A stretch of 64,000 nucleotides of DNA from positions 332,773 to 396,772 of the forward strand of contig DF239050.1 in NCBI GenBank assembly GCA_000507305.1. The letters run 5' to 3'. A program made the position numbers and the translations under genes. The stretch is from Breviolum minutum Mf 1.05b.01. Taxonomy: Eukaryota; Sar; Dinophyceae; Suessiales; Symbiodiniaceae. Shown here piece by piece: positions 50,846 through 62,308 of this stretch (its first letter is position 1; each line of letters opens with the position of its first letter). The notes under the pieces were generated by a model. It had not been told where the DNA came from. It was given only the letters and a program-made list of their open reading frames with translations, and did not search any database.

Positions 50846-53165
50846 TCAGCCTCGAGCAGCATGCACCTCAAGCGCAGCTTCACACCTTTCCGCTGCAAAT
50901 TCAGCAGCCTTTCTCTTTTCGATGGTCAACTTGCTCCAAGTGTCTTCACATTTCACAGCCAAATTCTTCGCATGCGCTTTTGCAGCATGCAATTCTGTAA
51001 GTAGTTCAGTGACTTTGCCATGGCTGTGGTGCTTTCGAAGCTTCTGAAGCTCTTGAAGTTCTTGCTGCTGTCGAAGCAACACCTCTCGAAGCATTGCTTC
51101 GTCCGGTCTGTCCGGTGGCGTCATTTGTATCGCTCGCTCGCGAGACTGTGATGCCTCTGCAACGAACTCAGAGCGAGATTGTTCAAGGTGTGCAAGTTCC
51201 TTTTGCATTTGCTCATCTCTTTGATAGCTTTCCGCCTTCAGCTCCCGAATATGCTCCTTGGATCTCTGCCAAATCTCCTTCGACTCACTTTCTAGACTTA
51301 GTCGAGCTTGACGCTTCTTGGTCTTGATTGATTGCAGCTCCGCCACTTTTGCGCGAGTGCTATTCTTCACACTCTCCAACTTCTTCTCTGCAGCTTGAAG
51401 CTCCGCTTTTGACCGCACACGTTGAGCTACGTAGTGCTCTGAAAGTTCAGAAACGTCATGAGCAACGGTCTCTAAGACTTGCCAAGTATGGCTATCTGAC
51501 TGTGACAACTCTTGTCGCAGTTGTTTCAAGTCATTCTCAAGTTGTTGTTCTTCTACCTCTTGCGTTTGTTGTTGAGACTCCAAAGAATATAGTTCCTCAG
51601 ACTCCATCCGCAGCTCATGTAAAGGTGAAACACCCAGCGATCGCTTTAGATCAGCACTTTCGACCTGTTTCCACAACTTTCAAAAACACTTCAAACTCAA
51701 GACTGTTCTGTGCAAAAAGAAAAGGCATTCACTCTGCTGTGCTTGACGTTGTTCACTTCGGCCTTGAGTTCAGCATGAGCTTCTCCCATCGAGCGCAAGT
51801 ATGCAACCATCTCCTTGTTCTTTGGTCAAACCATCTTTGAACAAGTTAGCAAGTTTGAATTTTCGGAAGAGCCAGTCCAGGAGTCCTGGTACTGAAAATG
51901 GCACTGTTCCACGGAAGCCTCAACCTGAAGCAGCGACATAAATTTCCCCTGAAACGTTCCACAAGTCATACGAATGTGCCACAGGCATCTGTACCTACAA
52001 TTTTGCAATTTGAAAAAATGTGCCTATGAATATGAAATGAATTGAAATGATATATGAATATGAAAAGCAAGAACCATCGTGTCAACGCTGACCCTACACC
52101 ATGAAATTCCACAACTTGGAATGTCGGTCCTCCTCGATTACCCTCAAGCATTGTTGGCGCTTCACCTGAAAGCCACATCCACGTCCATCTCCTCCATCCC
52201 CCCAAAGCATTAAAGCTGGGCCTCCATCCTCAAGCAGTCCTGGCACCGAAGGGATGGATATGTTCCGTCCAACAAAAAACAACGGTGGCTTTTTAATATG
52301 GCGTTTTAATCTGGGAATGGCAGGTACTAAATGCATGTTCAACGCTTCGAGCTAGAAAAAAGAAGTAAAAAGTGAAAGCCTTAAAAACCTGAGATGCGTT
52401 GCTCCCTTTTGTACATTCCACATGGTATTCGATCATCTGTTCCGCCTGCTCCTTGAGAAGCATTCTATCAGAATTGTGCATGGACGTCTCCTCCAGCTGC
52501 CGAGCCTACCCGTTGATTGCTGTGTACCAACCATCACCGATGTCCCAGTGCGTCCAGGTAGTGCCTCTGCCGAATGGGCGAACTCCTCCACATCGTCCGA
52601 GCGTGCAGATTCCTCCCGGGAAAATCATGGGGACGCCTTTCTACAAGATTTGGAAGGAATATCAATGAAACAGTATTATGTACTAATTACTAACATTTGT
52701 CAAGTTTCTCATCTTGCAATGACTGCATACCTGGTATCCCCAGTAGGCTGAAAAGCACACTGAATCCCTTGAATCCCGAACCTGCAACTGCTCCACAGAG
52801 TGGCGATGTTGTATTCTCAGATCCTAGGTCCAAAAATATTCAAAAGTACACCAACATCATTTGTATTCATTTGTCATCCTCTCGTCATCATCTCCCATTC
52901 TCAACAATGCCAGATGTTTTGTCCAGAGTTCCTCGGGTTGAGGAATTTCATGGTCAACTTCAAGGCCCCTATCTTTAGACTTAAGACTTCTCCCAGACCT
53001 CTCCCAGATTCAAATGTGCAAAATCATTGTAAAGGTTGGAATTTTCTTTGGCTTCATAGATTCATTGCACCTCATTGCACCTTTGGCTTCATTGAATCCT
53101 GTGGATCCCAAACCCTGATGGCTCCATCAAGCCGTACAGCGCTATGGCGGTCCTGCAACGATGAG
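50846..53165 (-). CDS. Long coiled-coil protein
   Basis: Exon 51733-51819 (NKEMVAYLRSMGEAHAELKA, ending KHSR) joins in phase 0, across a GT-AG intron, to a large exon starting at 51664 (VESADLKRSLGVSPLHELRM). That exon is open to 50846, about 270 residues, almost all predicted coiled coil rich in Glu, Gln, Lys, Arg and Leu (for example QLENDLKQLRQELSQSDSHT). A GTGCAT near 50863 could be its donor, so the gene may continue left. Upstream candidates are about 52242-52104 (GGPALMLWGDGGDGRGCGFQ), about 52508-52385 (LLKEQAEQMIEYHVECTKGS), about 52800-52730, about 52975-52865 (IPQPEELWTKHLALLRMGDD) and about 53165-53090 (SAVRLDGAIRVWDPQDS). Such proteins are usually cytoskeletal or scaffold components; no family can be named. 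Grouping of the upstream exons is by position. Confidence 0.6.
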
Positions 53166-53199
53166 TTTCAGTGCCTTTAACGTGCCAACATGGTGCCAA

Positions 53200-54060
53200 C
53201 GCGCCTTCTCCTCTCTGAGGCTGTTCATTTCTGTATGAAGGAGCTGGATCTCCTATCAGGCGACATATCTGACATGCCTAATGCCTGACACAAAAACACA
53301 GCGTCATGTTGGACAAGCGAGACCTGCCTGCTCTCGGTCTCTGAGCAACCCAATGATGGTGTCCAGTTCCTACAAATCCATCAATTTCACACATCTCTAC
53401 ATTTACCTCATGTGCAACATCTGTGTAGAGGATGTCATACATAAATCACATGAAATTACGAAAATTATCAAAGTATAAGGGCATCCGATCACAGAAAACA
53501 TGTACTATACATGTATAGAGATACAAGCTGCCAACTTTTTCCTCGGCTGCTTCGCTGCACAAGTCAAAGCAGTAACAGTGGTGGCAATGAGTCACGCAAG
53601 AACGCTTCTATATACAATCTCCCCTCCAAAGATGTAAATATTGCATGTTGCCGCGTTGCTTCACGGAACAACGATTGCATACTCATGGCGTTTATGATAA
53701 ATGGTGACGTTTTTCTTTGCCTATGGAATTCCAACCAAGTGGAATAATGTAGATGTTCATTGTATTTCATTGTCCTGTTCTCTTGTTCTCATCTTTGGGT
53801 TGAGCAACAGGCCTTGAGGCTTTCCGCTCATCTCGAGACATCCTCCAAGAGCCCCACTGCAGCCAACTCTTGGCACCAACGGGCACCAACTCTCGTTGAA
53901 TTCACCAGACTTCTCCCATGTCACAGGACACGATGTCATCACACTGACGTGTCCTATTGATCTTTCTTGTCCTGCCACTGGATTCACTGGATTCACTGGA
54001 TTCAGACCTTTTCCGACAACATCATGCAGATTGTTCAGATTGTTCTGGTTCACATTTCTC
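53200..54060. other. Interval between the CLPTM1 stop and the coiled-coil gene
   Basis: Minus-strand open frames occur at 53.79-53.93 kb (one reads WGSWRMSRDERKASR) and may be a 5' exon of the coiled-coil gene. A short triplicated GGATTCACT lies at about 53981-54004. Nothing else is convincing. Confidence 0.35.
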
Positions 54061-54065
54061 ACAGT

Positions 54066-57000
54066 TCAGCATGTGTCCTCCACCTTGCCATCTGATCCAT
54101 CTGCAGTGTCCTGGAAGTCTTCATCAAACATTCCTCGCAAAGCCGGAGGGACAGCATGACAGAATGGTTGGGGGAAGAACTTTTCAACTCGTGAGATCTT
54201 TGCCAGCACATTTCAAGCAAGAACAAGATAATTGATGTGGAAAGGCAAGTGGCTTTCTTTGTCCACAGGATATATGTGTCTCTGGTAGAGGTAGATGATG
54301 AAGACAATGTCATCACGGAAGCAAGACATTCCTGTGGAAATGACTCTCAGCACAAAATCGCTGCCACGTCACATAGACACAAATAGACAACATGGAATCT
54401 CAGCAAACTGTACATCTACGTATGCGTCATCTTACATCTACCATCATCTACCAGGTTGTTCATCTTCATGGATTTTCATAGTGTAATTATAATATAATTG
54501 CTCATCTATAAGCGCAATCCTTTTCTTCCTCTAATGGCCAATCATCCATTACATTCTCAGGGCCCTGCTGTGCATGGTCGGCATCTTGATGATGAAGGAA
54601 AAGAGGTCATCCTTCATGCAAGCTTAAGGGACATTGTGTTGGACAAAACAAACAGAAATTCAGGGTGACACGTTTGCACTGCCCATATGCTTCACCTGCC
54701 AGTTTTGCTACCAAGAGTCAATGAATGTGTTGATTGCCCCTTAGATTCAGTCAAGTGCACATGTACTTGGTACTGACAAAAGCAAGTTTGTTTGCAAGGA
54801 ACATCCTGTGACTCACATGCCTGGAATTCAAACAAGAAGCTGTAGATAAATCGTTTCCATGGCAAATATGCCACGGATTTCATTCGGTAGTTGATAAAGA
54901 GCTGGGGCGTCCTGTGAGGTCATCGTGGAACCACGATCATGTCATGCTGTCATCATGTCTGATTTCGTTGACATATTTGACATTCTCCACTGGCTCAGGA
55001 TGGGGAAAACATGCCAAGGTACATTAGCGCAAAGCCAAGGGCATACACCATGGAAGCAGACACGTGCAACAAGTACCTTGCAGTCTGCAGTCGTACTTTG
55101 GATGCGTTTGGTCGATTTTTTTTCAGAATCTAGTGGCCATTGATGGATGATCTGTCGATGGAAACTTCAAGTTGCAACCAAGGCTCGCAACAATGCCCTT
55201 GTGGCACTCAAACTTCAAAGAGTAGATGGAATATACGAGGACAATGGGCACCAAGATCTTGGCAAAATGTAGTACGCAAGTTTATCACTGTCCATCATTC
55301 CGACAGCCAAAGAAAGGCGTCAAGGATTAAGCACCGGGCATAAGAGAGATATTGTAGGGCTAGTTTGTCATAGTCATCCTGCGGCAATCATGGAATTGCC
55401 TTTTTGAAAAGCAGTCAAATGCTGCAAATTGATAGCACTGAAAGCATACAAAAGCATCACGTTATGACTCATGACATGAACCAAGATTCTGAGCTGGAGT
55501 GTGGAACACGACTTCTGAAGGAAGGATAGAACAGCATGCCGCTCTTTTCCAATCTCACCTGCAACTTGGAGAAACAAATCCATGAATGCTCATTGTATGT
55601 TCATTTGAATAGCAAATTTGTTGATTGCATCACTTTGCATCTAATTGCCTTCTGAAACAATATGATTGTCATGATATTGTCACGATAAGAAGATTAGCAT
55701 CACGTGATAGTCATGACGCAACACAAACTCATGAGGCTATGGTGATTTCATGTGTTTGTGTGTGTGTGTGTGCCCCCAAGCCTCAATCACCCGCGTGAGC
55801 TTCCAGCAATCCACTGCAATTTGTCCCAGCATCAAAATCAGCACTAGCCAGCCTGTCTCTTGATCGTACCTCGGCTGCAGGGCTATGGATAGTCGTTCGT
55901 GCATCAACTGATTTTTTTTCGATATACTTTTGCAGCTTCAACTGCATGAGAGAAGGTTCTCTCATCAATCAAGGCGAGCCGCAAATAAATCCAGAGTACC
56001 ACGTTGCCTCAAACACAGCAAACAAGCAGAACAAATTTGGTGCTTCAGTGCTTCAGCAAAAAACTCAAATCATGTCTGACAGCTGCCAAGATGCATGCAA
56101 TTTCACCAAATATTGCCCTCAATGAAACATACCGCTTCAATGTCTCTGCATCAGTTTTCTGCCAAAAGAGTACCTCAGTTGCCACACTGTTGCCACAGAA
56201 TAGGCTCTGCTGCGACTGACATCATAATCTTCACAAATCGTCTTTCCAAGGAGCATCATGCTTTAGGGCCAAATACTCAAAGATCATGTGCAAGACGCTC
56301 ACCACAAAGGTCACAATCAGGAGATAGGAGTTGGTGTTGGCAAACCTGGCAAATAATCAGAGTGTACAGCTGCGATGATATGACGAAATATCACGCTGTC
56401 GCAACGAGTGGCAACCGACTGTGCAGCTCAGGAACAAGTCACGCATTTGCATAATCTCTTCAGCATCTTCTCCGGTCCACTGAGTAGCCATGCTTTTGAT
56501 ACTGTGGTCCATCCTTGAAGTGGACAAGATATCCACTCTTTTTGAAGAGTGGAGGCATTACAATCTCTGGCTACATGTAAAGATGAAAATCCTTTTTGCA
56601 GCGAAGAAGCTGATTTTGAAATCGCCATCTGGCTGCAGACATCAAACCAAAATGTATTTCCTTGGAATTCATGAGAACCCAAAGTACACAATGACAAAGG
56701 CAAAGCTTTGCAGCGTTTTACTGTTCTAGTGATGTCTAACCCATCTTGCAAGCTCCATGTTTGGGTGATCCGATATGGCACACAGCCACTCAATCAAAAT
56801 CACTACCGCGATAGCATGCACAATAGCCGCTGGAGCCACAGTCACCAACAACAAAAAAACACAACCACAACCGCAACCACCACAACCAACAAGGGGAACA
56901 AGGACAAGAGCAAGAACAAGAAGAGAAAGGATGACAGCACCAACAACCACGACACAGTCAGTCCAAGACAAGTTCTGCTTCCTGTGATGGGCTGCAATCA

Positions 57001-57171
57001 GTACATGCTTGAATTACCGAAGGTCCGTGGCAAAGCTATCTTCTCCACTGGCTGGAAATTTGATGAGCTGGTCGTTGGTCATCCAGAATTCATCCACATA
57101 CCTTGATTTCACCATGGCTTCATCCACTGGCCCAACACGGAAACGGTCAACGGGACAAAGTGTTGATGCCA
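54066..57171 (-). CDS. CLPTM1: CLPTM1-family multi-pass membrane protein
   Basis: Eleven exons rebuild the family core. Exon 57018-57171 reads DEAMVKSRYVDEFWMTNDQL. Exon 56575-56660 reads EIHFGLMSAARWRFQNQLL. Exon 56436-56513 reads SMATQWTGEDAEEIMQMRD. Exon 56235-56345 reads NTNSYLLIVTFVVSVLHMIF. Near 55560 comes VRLEKSGMLFYPSF. Exon 55192-55257 is ILVPIVLVYSIYSLKFECHK; 55023-55084 ends SASMVYALGFALM; 54841-54911 reads TPQLFINYRMKSVAYLPWKR. Exon 54569-54622 reads CMKDDLFSFIIKMPTMH; 54254-54331 reads SCFRDDIVFIIYLYQRHIYP. Exon 54066-54187 is the acidic C-terminus with stop. Phases agree across 56660-56235 and across 55257-54066. The motifs NPYLL..VVS.LH..FE, TPQLFINYKLKSVAHLPWR and FFIYLYQRWIY are family hallmarks. 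Proteins of this family are ER multi-pass proteins linked to scramblase activity and receptor trafficking. One or more exons (56.2-55.6 kb) are unresolved. Confidence 0.9.
55751..55772. repeat. TG dinucleotide repeat
   Basis: TGTGTTTG followed by pure TG units to 55772, in a CLPTM1 intron. Confidence 0.9.
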
Positions 57172-57879
57172 CTGAGATGCAAGGGAGGATAATAGTGATT
57201 GGTTTTCCATGGCCGCGGATAGTGCGTGCGGTCATAGACCAGCCTCACCTGCACGTGAAAATTGCATGATTGATCAAATCAAATCAAGGCGAATATTTTT
57301 TAAACGTTCCCGAACCGGGAAGTTTGTCTCAGGGGTGTGTTTCGGGGTATGTTTCGCAGAAGTCGAACTTCCCAGCCTGCATTTTTGGCACCCCTCTTGC
57401 AGTCAGAGGTTTCTCTTTGCTTCCGTAGGTCCTGGAACTCAATTTGTCAATCTCTCCATCCAAAGAAGACGATGAAAGAAGTTATACACCGCAGATGTTC
57501 ACAGAAGACTGGAGTCCTCTCTGTGTTGTCTTCACAAACATCACCTATGACGAGCCAAGCACGACTGTGCAGACCGCAAGATAAGGATGTGTTTATAACT
57601 ATCTGCATAAAATTACGTGCAGAGGTATCGAATGAATGGAATCGTTTTGATGCTTTTTGTAACCACGCTTGATTTCTGCCTACCTTCTACTGGACATCTC
57701 TGACCTCACCGACATCATTGACCTAAGCTCTTTGATAGCACTAGTTGCTCCCCCTGACAGCATCGCATTGTCACATTGTCGCCTGATGTCAGCCAATACT
57801 TTGTGGCTTGTGCTTTCATTTTGTCGTACCTTAGGAATCCATTACCCTTGGACACTTGGACACTTGGACAGCAAACTTT

Positions 57880-58525
57880 AGCATTGCAGGCATACGAATT
57901 GAATACGAGTTGCTTGATGAGTCCTGCGTGCGCTTCGGCCACGCGATCACCTTCACCAAAAGCAATATGTGGAAATGGGAAATTTGGAAGAATGCGTGGC
58001 CTTTGATTTGGCAATTTTGGGAACGAGTTTGCAAGTCTGTAATTCCAAGACCAACCATTTTGGCCAAGCCTTTTTCAGTCTTCAACCTTGCTGTAAGCCA
58101 AACATTCCTTGGCTATCACAATCACAGACATCTGGAAGCAGAACAGAAAAATCTACCTCCAGATGTCTTGTCGCGTCTTGTCGCTTGTTCTGCTGAGAAT
58201 CTTCGTCTTCGTCAGCATCTTGGAAGAGACATTCACCAATAGTGATTTGGAAGATGGCATAAAATCCTGCCGTTTGCTTGCTATGCATGTCTCTTGCCCT
58301 TTCTTCATCGGTCAATATAGAGCCCTCTTGTGTCTCCCCTAAGAATTGTTTCTAATGCATGATTCATACGAAATATACGTTCCATCCAAGAGCTTTCTGA
58401 TCTTCCTCGACATTTGGACAGCTACCCTCAAATGAAAGACGGTGGTATCGTCCTCCTCATCATATGCAAAGTTCACTGTCCAATCCGGACGCGCATCTCG
58501 AGCAATCGTTGGTTGCGACCTTGCC
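57880..58525 (-). CDS. Candidate 5' exons of the CLPTM1-family gene
   Basis: About 58525-58433 reads TIARDARPDWTVNFAYDEED and ends before a GTAGCT donor. About 58210-58150 reads DADEDEDSQQNKRQDATRHL before GTAGAT, an acidic stretch. About 57960-57883 is open in two frames (one TQDSSSNSYSIRMPAMLK, the other GDRVAEAHAGLIKQLVFN). They lie directly upstream of recognised CLPTM1 exons on the same strand and would supply its luminal N-terminal region. That region is weakly conserved, so the assignment is not proven. At 56.79-56.98 kb an ACAACC-rich repeat gives a false hydrophobic frame on the minus strand. Confidence 0.4.
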
Positions 58526-59494
58526 AATCAACAGTGGAGGACGATGCAATCAGACTTCATTGCACCCACACAACCCACATGAAAATCTCCAGCTGCGTCA
58601 AGGTGCTTGCTCTCTTTGATGAAAACATCAAGTGTCAAAGGTTCTCCTCGATCTATCCTTCCACGCCATGCAATGTGCCACACCACAGGGGAGTTACAGT
58701 TCTACGACAGCGACCGATTGTTGTTAGACATGGCAAACGTGTCAAGATGTCTTACGATGTCTCACGTCATCATGTCCTGTTCTGGAACTTCTCCAAGTAT
58801 CTATGATTGGCATCAAAGTCCTGCCCGACCAGTGGAAGTAACAGTGTAACTTTGGTAGTATAATTAAAAAGAAACATCAAAACAACTCTGTGTGATGTTT
58901 TTTTCTGTAACTGCTTGAGGTCCGGGAACTTGGGGTAGAGCATTCCATACATGTTCCAAAAGGCCTCCAAAAGAAGTGTGACAGGACGGTGCAAGAAAAT
59001 CCGGAGAAATCAACATGAAATCAACTTCCTTTGTTTCCATCTGCCACTTTCCCTGCCTTTCCAAAGTAGCCTCAGCTATCAAGCAGCTGTGTTGGAATAC
59101 AGCATGACATGGTTGACTACCGTGATAAACGGTTGCCAAGCGGAATGCTAGTATCAATAGACTCGACAAGTTGCCCAGAATCAAAATTGGCACTAGCTCC
59201 GCGGCACCGCCCAGCAGTCTGCCCTGAGCACAACAAAAGAAACAAAACAGATAGATGAATTTTTGGAAGGAAGAGCTTGAAACAGGGATGACTCGGGATG
59301 ACCAGGGAATTCTCTCAAGGCTGGCGCTAAGCCAAAAGACTCTCTCATTTGCTTCTACTTTTCAGCCGACCTTCGTTGTCTTTTTCTCCTTTTTGGGCTT
59401 CTTCTGGTCTGTGTCCTCCTGCCAGGTGAATTGAAACAGCTCTTCCACGCCGGGAAATCCTTCAAAGCAAACAACTGAGACAATCGCAAACATT

Positions 59495-61375
59495 CTATGA
59501 TGCCTTGGCTCCCAGATCGACCCACTCGTCTTCATCATTTTGCTCTTCACCGGCCCGTTCACCGGTTCCTTCATCATGCACCTCCATTTTGAATGGTTCG
59601 AGACGAAGAAAACTGCCCCAAAAGATCACACATTTGCATCCATATTGATTCATATTCAAACTTCCCATATTGAATACACCTTCGTACCTGGATTGCCCAG
59701 ACACTGCTATACACCACATGGCAGACAACAGAGTCTTGCCTCTCGGGGTGTGGAAGATCTTTGAATTTGTTTCACCATTTTTGCGAATTATGGCTGCACC
59801 GCTATGCCAACTTTGAGCTCGAAGCTTTGGACTGTTTTGAACCAAAACTGCGTTCCTTCTGAACTCGGATAAAGCCACAGGCATCAAGACTGGTTGAAAG
59901 GGGAAAGATGTCAAACATTAATAAAAAATCAAACAAACAGACTCAACCTTACATGTTTTGCTCAGGGAATTCTGCAGCAACCAGCGATGCAAGACACAAT
60001 CAAAAAGCAACTCCTCTCGGGTGGAATAGACTTCTGATCCAGTGCCTGGACCCGGCATCTCTACCATGTTCAATGAATGTAGGACATGCATGGACATGCT
60101 ACATCATTACATCATACCAAAAGAACCTCAAATATCTAATCATGTTTGAAAATTTGAAAATCATGTCAAGATGCTTAAGATGATCGATTCAGTCACAGCC
60201 CACATGCCACTTCAAGAAAGCATCAACCCCTGTCTTCAGTATGTCAACCAAGATACTGCCAACGCTCCTTTCGAAGCCGTCGCTTGAAACACTCCTCCTG
60301 TTACCAATTTGTTGAAGCGTTCGCAAGATGTTCTGATGAAAGGTTGAGGAGAGACAAATCACATCTCCTCAGAGTAGCGCTTGCACCACACAACCTTCGG
60401 GGGTGCAAATATGACATCAATATCATTCAATGACTGACCCTGACATGGTGAAAAAACAAAAGTGACAATCTGCACCGGAGCCCTTATTCACATATTTAAC
60501 CACCACATCCAGGCCTGCGGATTTTGGCATCTGGAGGTCGGGTAACTTCTTCCACAAGCAAAGAGCCTCGCCTTGGTCGTTTTGGTCGTTGGAGTGGAAC
60601 ACTGAAATTCTCAGAACGTGGCGTTTTGGACGTTTTGACAAGAGACCCAGAGCGGTCAAGGAGTCGGAAAGCTTCTACTGGATCCTTGAATCCACATCCT
60701 GCAAGCAACAGGTCAAAACGCTTCAAACCGTGCGGGATTTGAAAACTCAAAGTTCTGCCTTCTAAATCTTCAGCCAGAAATCCAATCCTTGGTCAAATTT
60801 GTTGTCCCAGTACACGAAATCACATTAATCGGAGGTACTGCACTATTGCACGATGAAATTGATACCTTCAAAAGATTGAACTTCTCCATACTTTTCCATA
60901 CTTTTTCACTGTTGTTCATCTTGCATGTCATTTTACGATGTCATTTTAGGTTTCCAGACCTTTGCAAACCGCGAACAAAGTCTTCAAAGCCGAGGATTCC
61001 ACGCCTGGACTTCGGCTTCGTTGTATGGAAAAACTGGGAAATGCTGAGATGCTCACGCTCCACCAAAGGCAGCTTCCAAGCGCCGCGTTGAGCCGCCCAA
61101 TTTCCAGATCACCTTCGGGCATCTTTTGTTTGGTAACATCTGACATCTGTAACATTATTGATATCCATTGTTATCCATTGATTCATTCCACTTTCATCAA
61201 AGTACTAACATCTTTTTTTTAGCATTTGCCTCTCGCAAGGCTGCTTCTTGCAAGTGTATCAAAGGGCGACCAGCCATGTCATCGTATGGATCTCCATCCG
61301 GCCTAGCCACATCAGAAACAGTTTTCTTTGAACGCAGATTTGATTCTATCTGATTGATAATTCTCTGGGCTGTGG
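59495..61375 (-). CDS. Candidate gene(s), unidentified, with acidic C-terminal exon
   Basis: The terminal exon (59495-59612) follows GGGGCAG, contains EEQNDEDEWVDLGAKAS and ends at a stop; the acidic tail is clear. Upstream minus-strand candidates: about 59890-59790 (SEFRRNAVLVQNSPKLRAQS), about 60420-60372 joined to about 60320-60258 (IFAPPKVVWCKRYSEE, then KLVTGGVFQATASKGALAVS), about 60705-60490 (GCGFKDPVEAFRLLDRSGSL, KRPRRGSLLVEEVTRPPDAK), about 61010-60955 (SRRGILGFEDFVRGLQR), about 61140-61070 (KMPEGDLEIGRLNAALGS) and about 61375-61222 (PDGDPYDDMAGRPLIHLQEA). Two genes are possible, because the exon near 60.26 kb ends in a stop. No family is recognised. Confidence 0.4.
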
Positions 61376-61862
61376 AGAACAGATCAACAAAAAGCGTGAG
61401 GCTGTGCCTTCGCGCCCGTCATGATCTCCATCGGAAATGTGTGCAGGTTTGAGGATATGTACAGTACGTACAGTAATTTTCAAAAGCTCCTCATTTCTCA
61501 TTGGTTCTAGAGTGCTCACTGCTAGATATGTAGTGATGCAAGCCGTTCAAGTTTGTTTCTGATTTAGTACTTATACGTATGGCATGTATCCTCCTCCTTG
61601 GGTCCCAAGAGGCAATGAACAGTACAGTGACGGTATCTCGGTATGTCGGTATGCCTTAATCGAAAGAACTGCAGGGAGGAAAGGCTGGTACTCTGTCAGC
61701 CATCGCGAGATCTTTTATTTTTTCCCATCGGAGACAGGTAGAAAGTGGCATGACTGTCAAGATTGTCATGATTCGAACATGAAAAGACGGAAAACCATGG
61801 AAAGCCAGCAACATCAGGATATATCAGGATCTTGAGTTCGCAAAGTGTGCTGAAATTCCGCT

Positions 61863-61975
61863 TCAATCAGAAGACTCCATGAGTCGTTTCAACTTCGCAA
61901 ATGGTTGGCACGGGTCAGGTCGCAGTTTTCTGGAAAACTTGACACCTTGTTGATCCCACATTGGGGGAACGATGT
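61863..61975 (-). CDS. Terminal exon of an unidentified gene
   Basis: After TTTTGCAG the minus strand reads DIVPPMWDQQGVKFSRKLRP, continues DPCQPFAKLKRLMESSD and stops at TGA (61863-61865). It is short, soluble and strongly protein-like. It lies only about 330 bp past the phosphatase stop. A small exon near 62258-62218 (FKRLELENIMHCQ) may precede it. It could also be an alternative 3' end of the phosphatase gene. Confidence 0.45.
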
Positions 61976-62308
61976 CTGCAAAACTAGTAGCTTTAGAGAA
62001 GTTTGATCAACATTCTACGTTTAAAATCGGTGCTTTATGTTTCAAACATATCAAAGGCAACAAAGGTAACAAAGGTATACACAAAGGTAACAACTTCTAC
62101 ATGCAGATATGAGTTGTGATACTAGAAGACAAGACGATGTGGATCCGATGTCAAGCTGTTTTGATGCAATCCTCTTTCCAAAGATTATGCAGATTACAGG
62201 CCTCTTATCTCTTATCCTTTGACAGTGCATGATGTTCTCAAGTTCCAAACGTTTGAAATCTGAAATAAACTCGCTGCAAGGCGATCTTAAAAGCAATTTG
62301 GGAGCTTC

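Noticed and set aside
53090..53165. Segment SAVRLDGAIRVWDPQDS, which looks like the end of a WD40 repeat.
   Set aside because: Only one partial repeat is visible; WD40 proteins need several. I kept it as a candidate exon without a domain name.
56726..56987. Hydrophobic minus-strand frame with Val/Cys/Gly runs, and a Thr/Asn/Lys-rich plus-strand frame.
   Set aside because: Both come from an ACAACC/CAACAA-rich low-complexity tract. It lies between well-phased CLPTM1 exons and has no matching splice sites.
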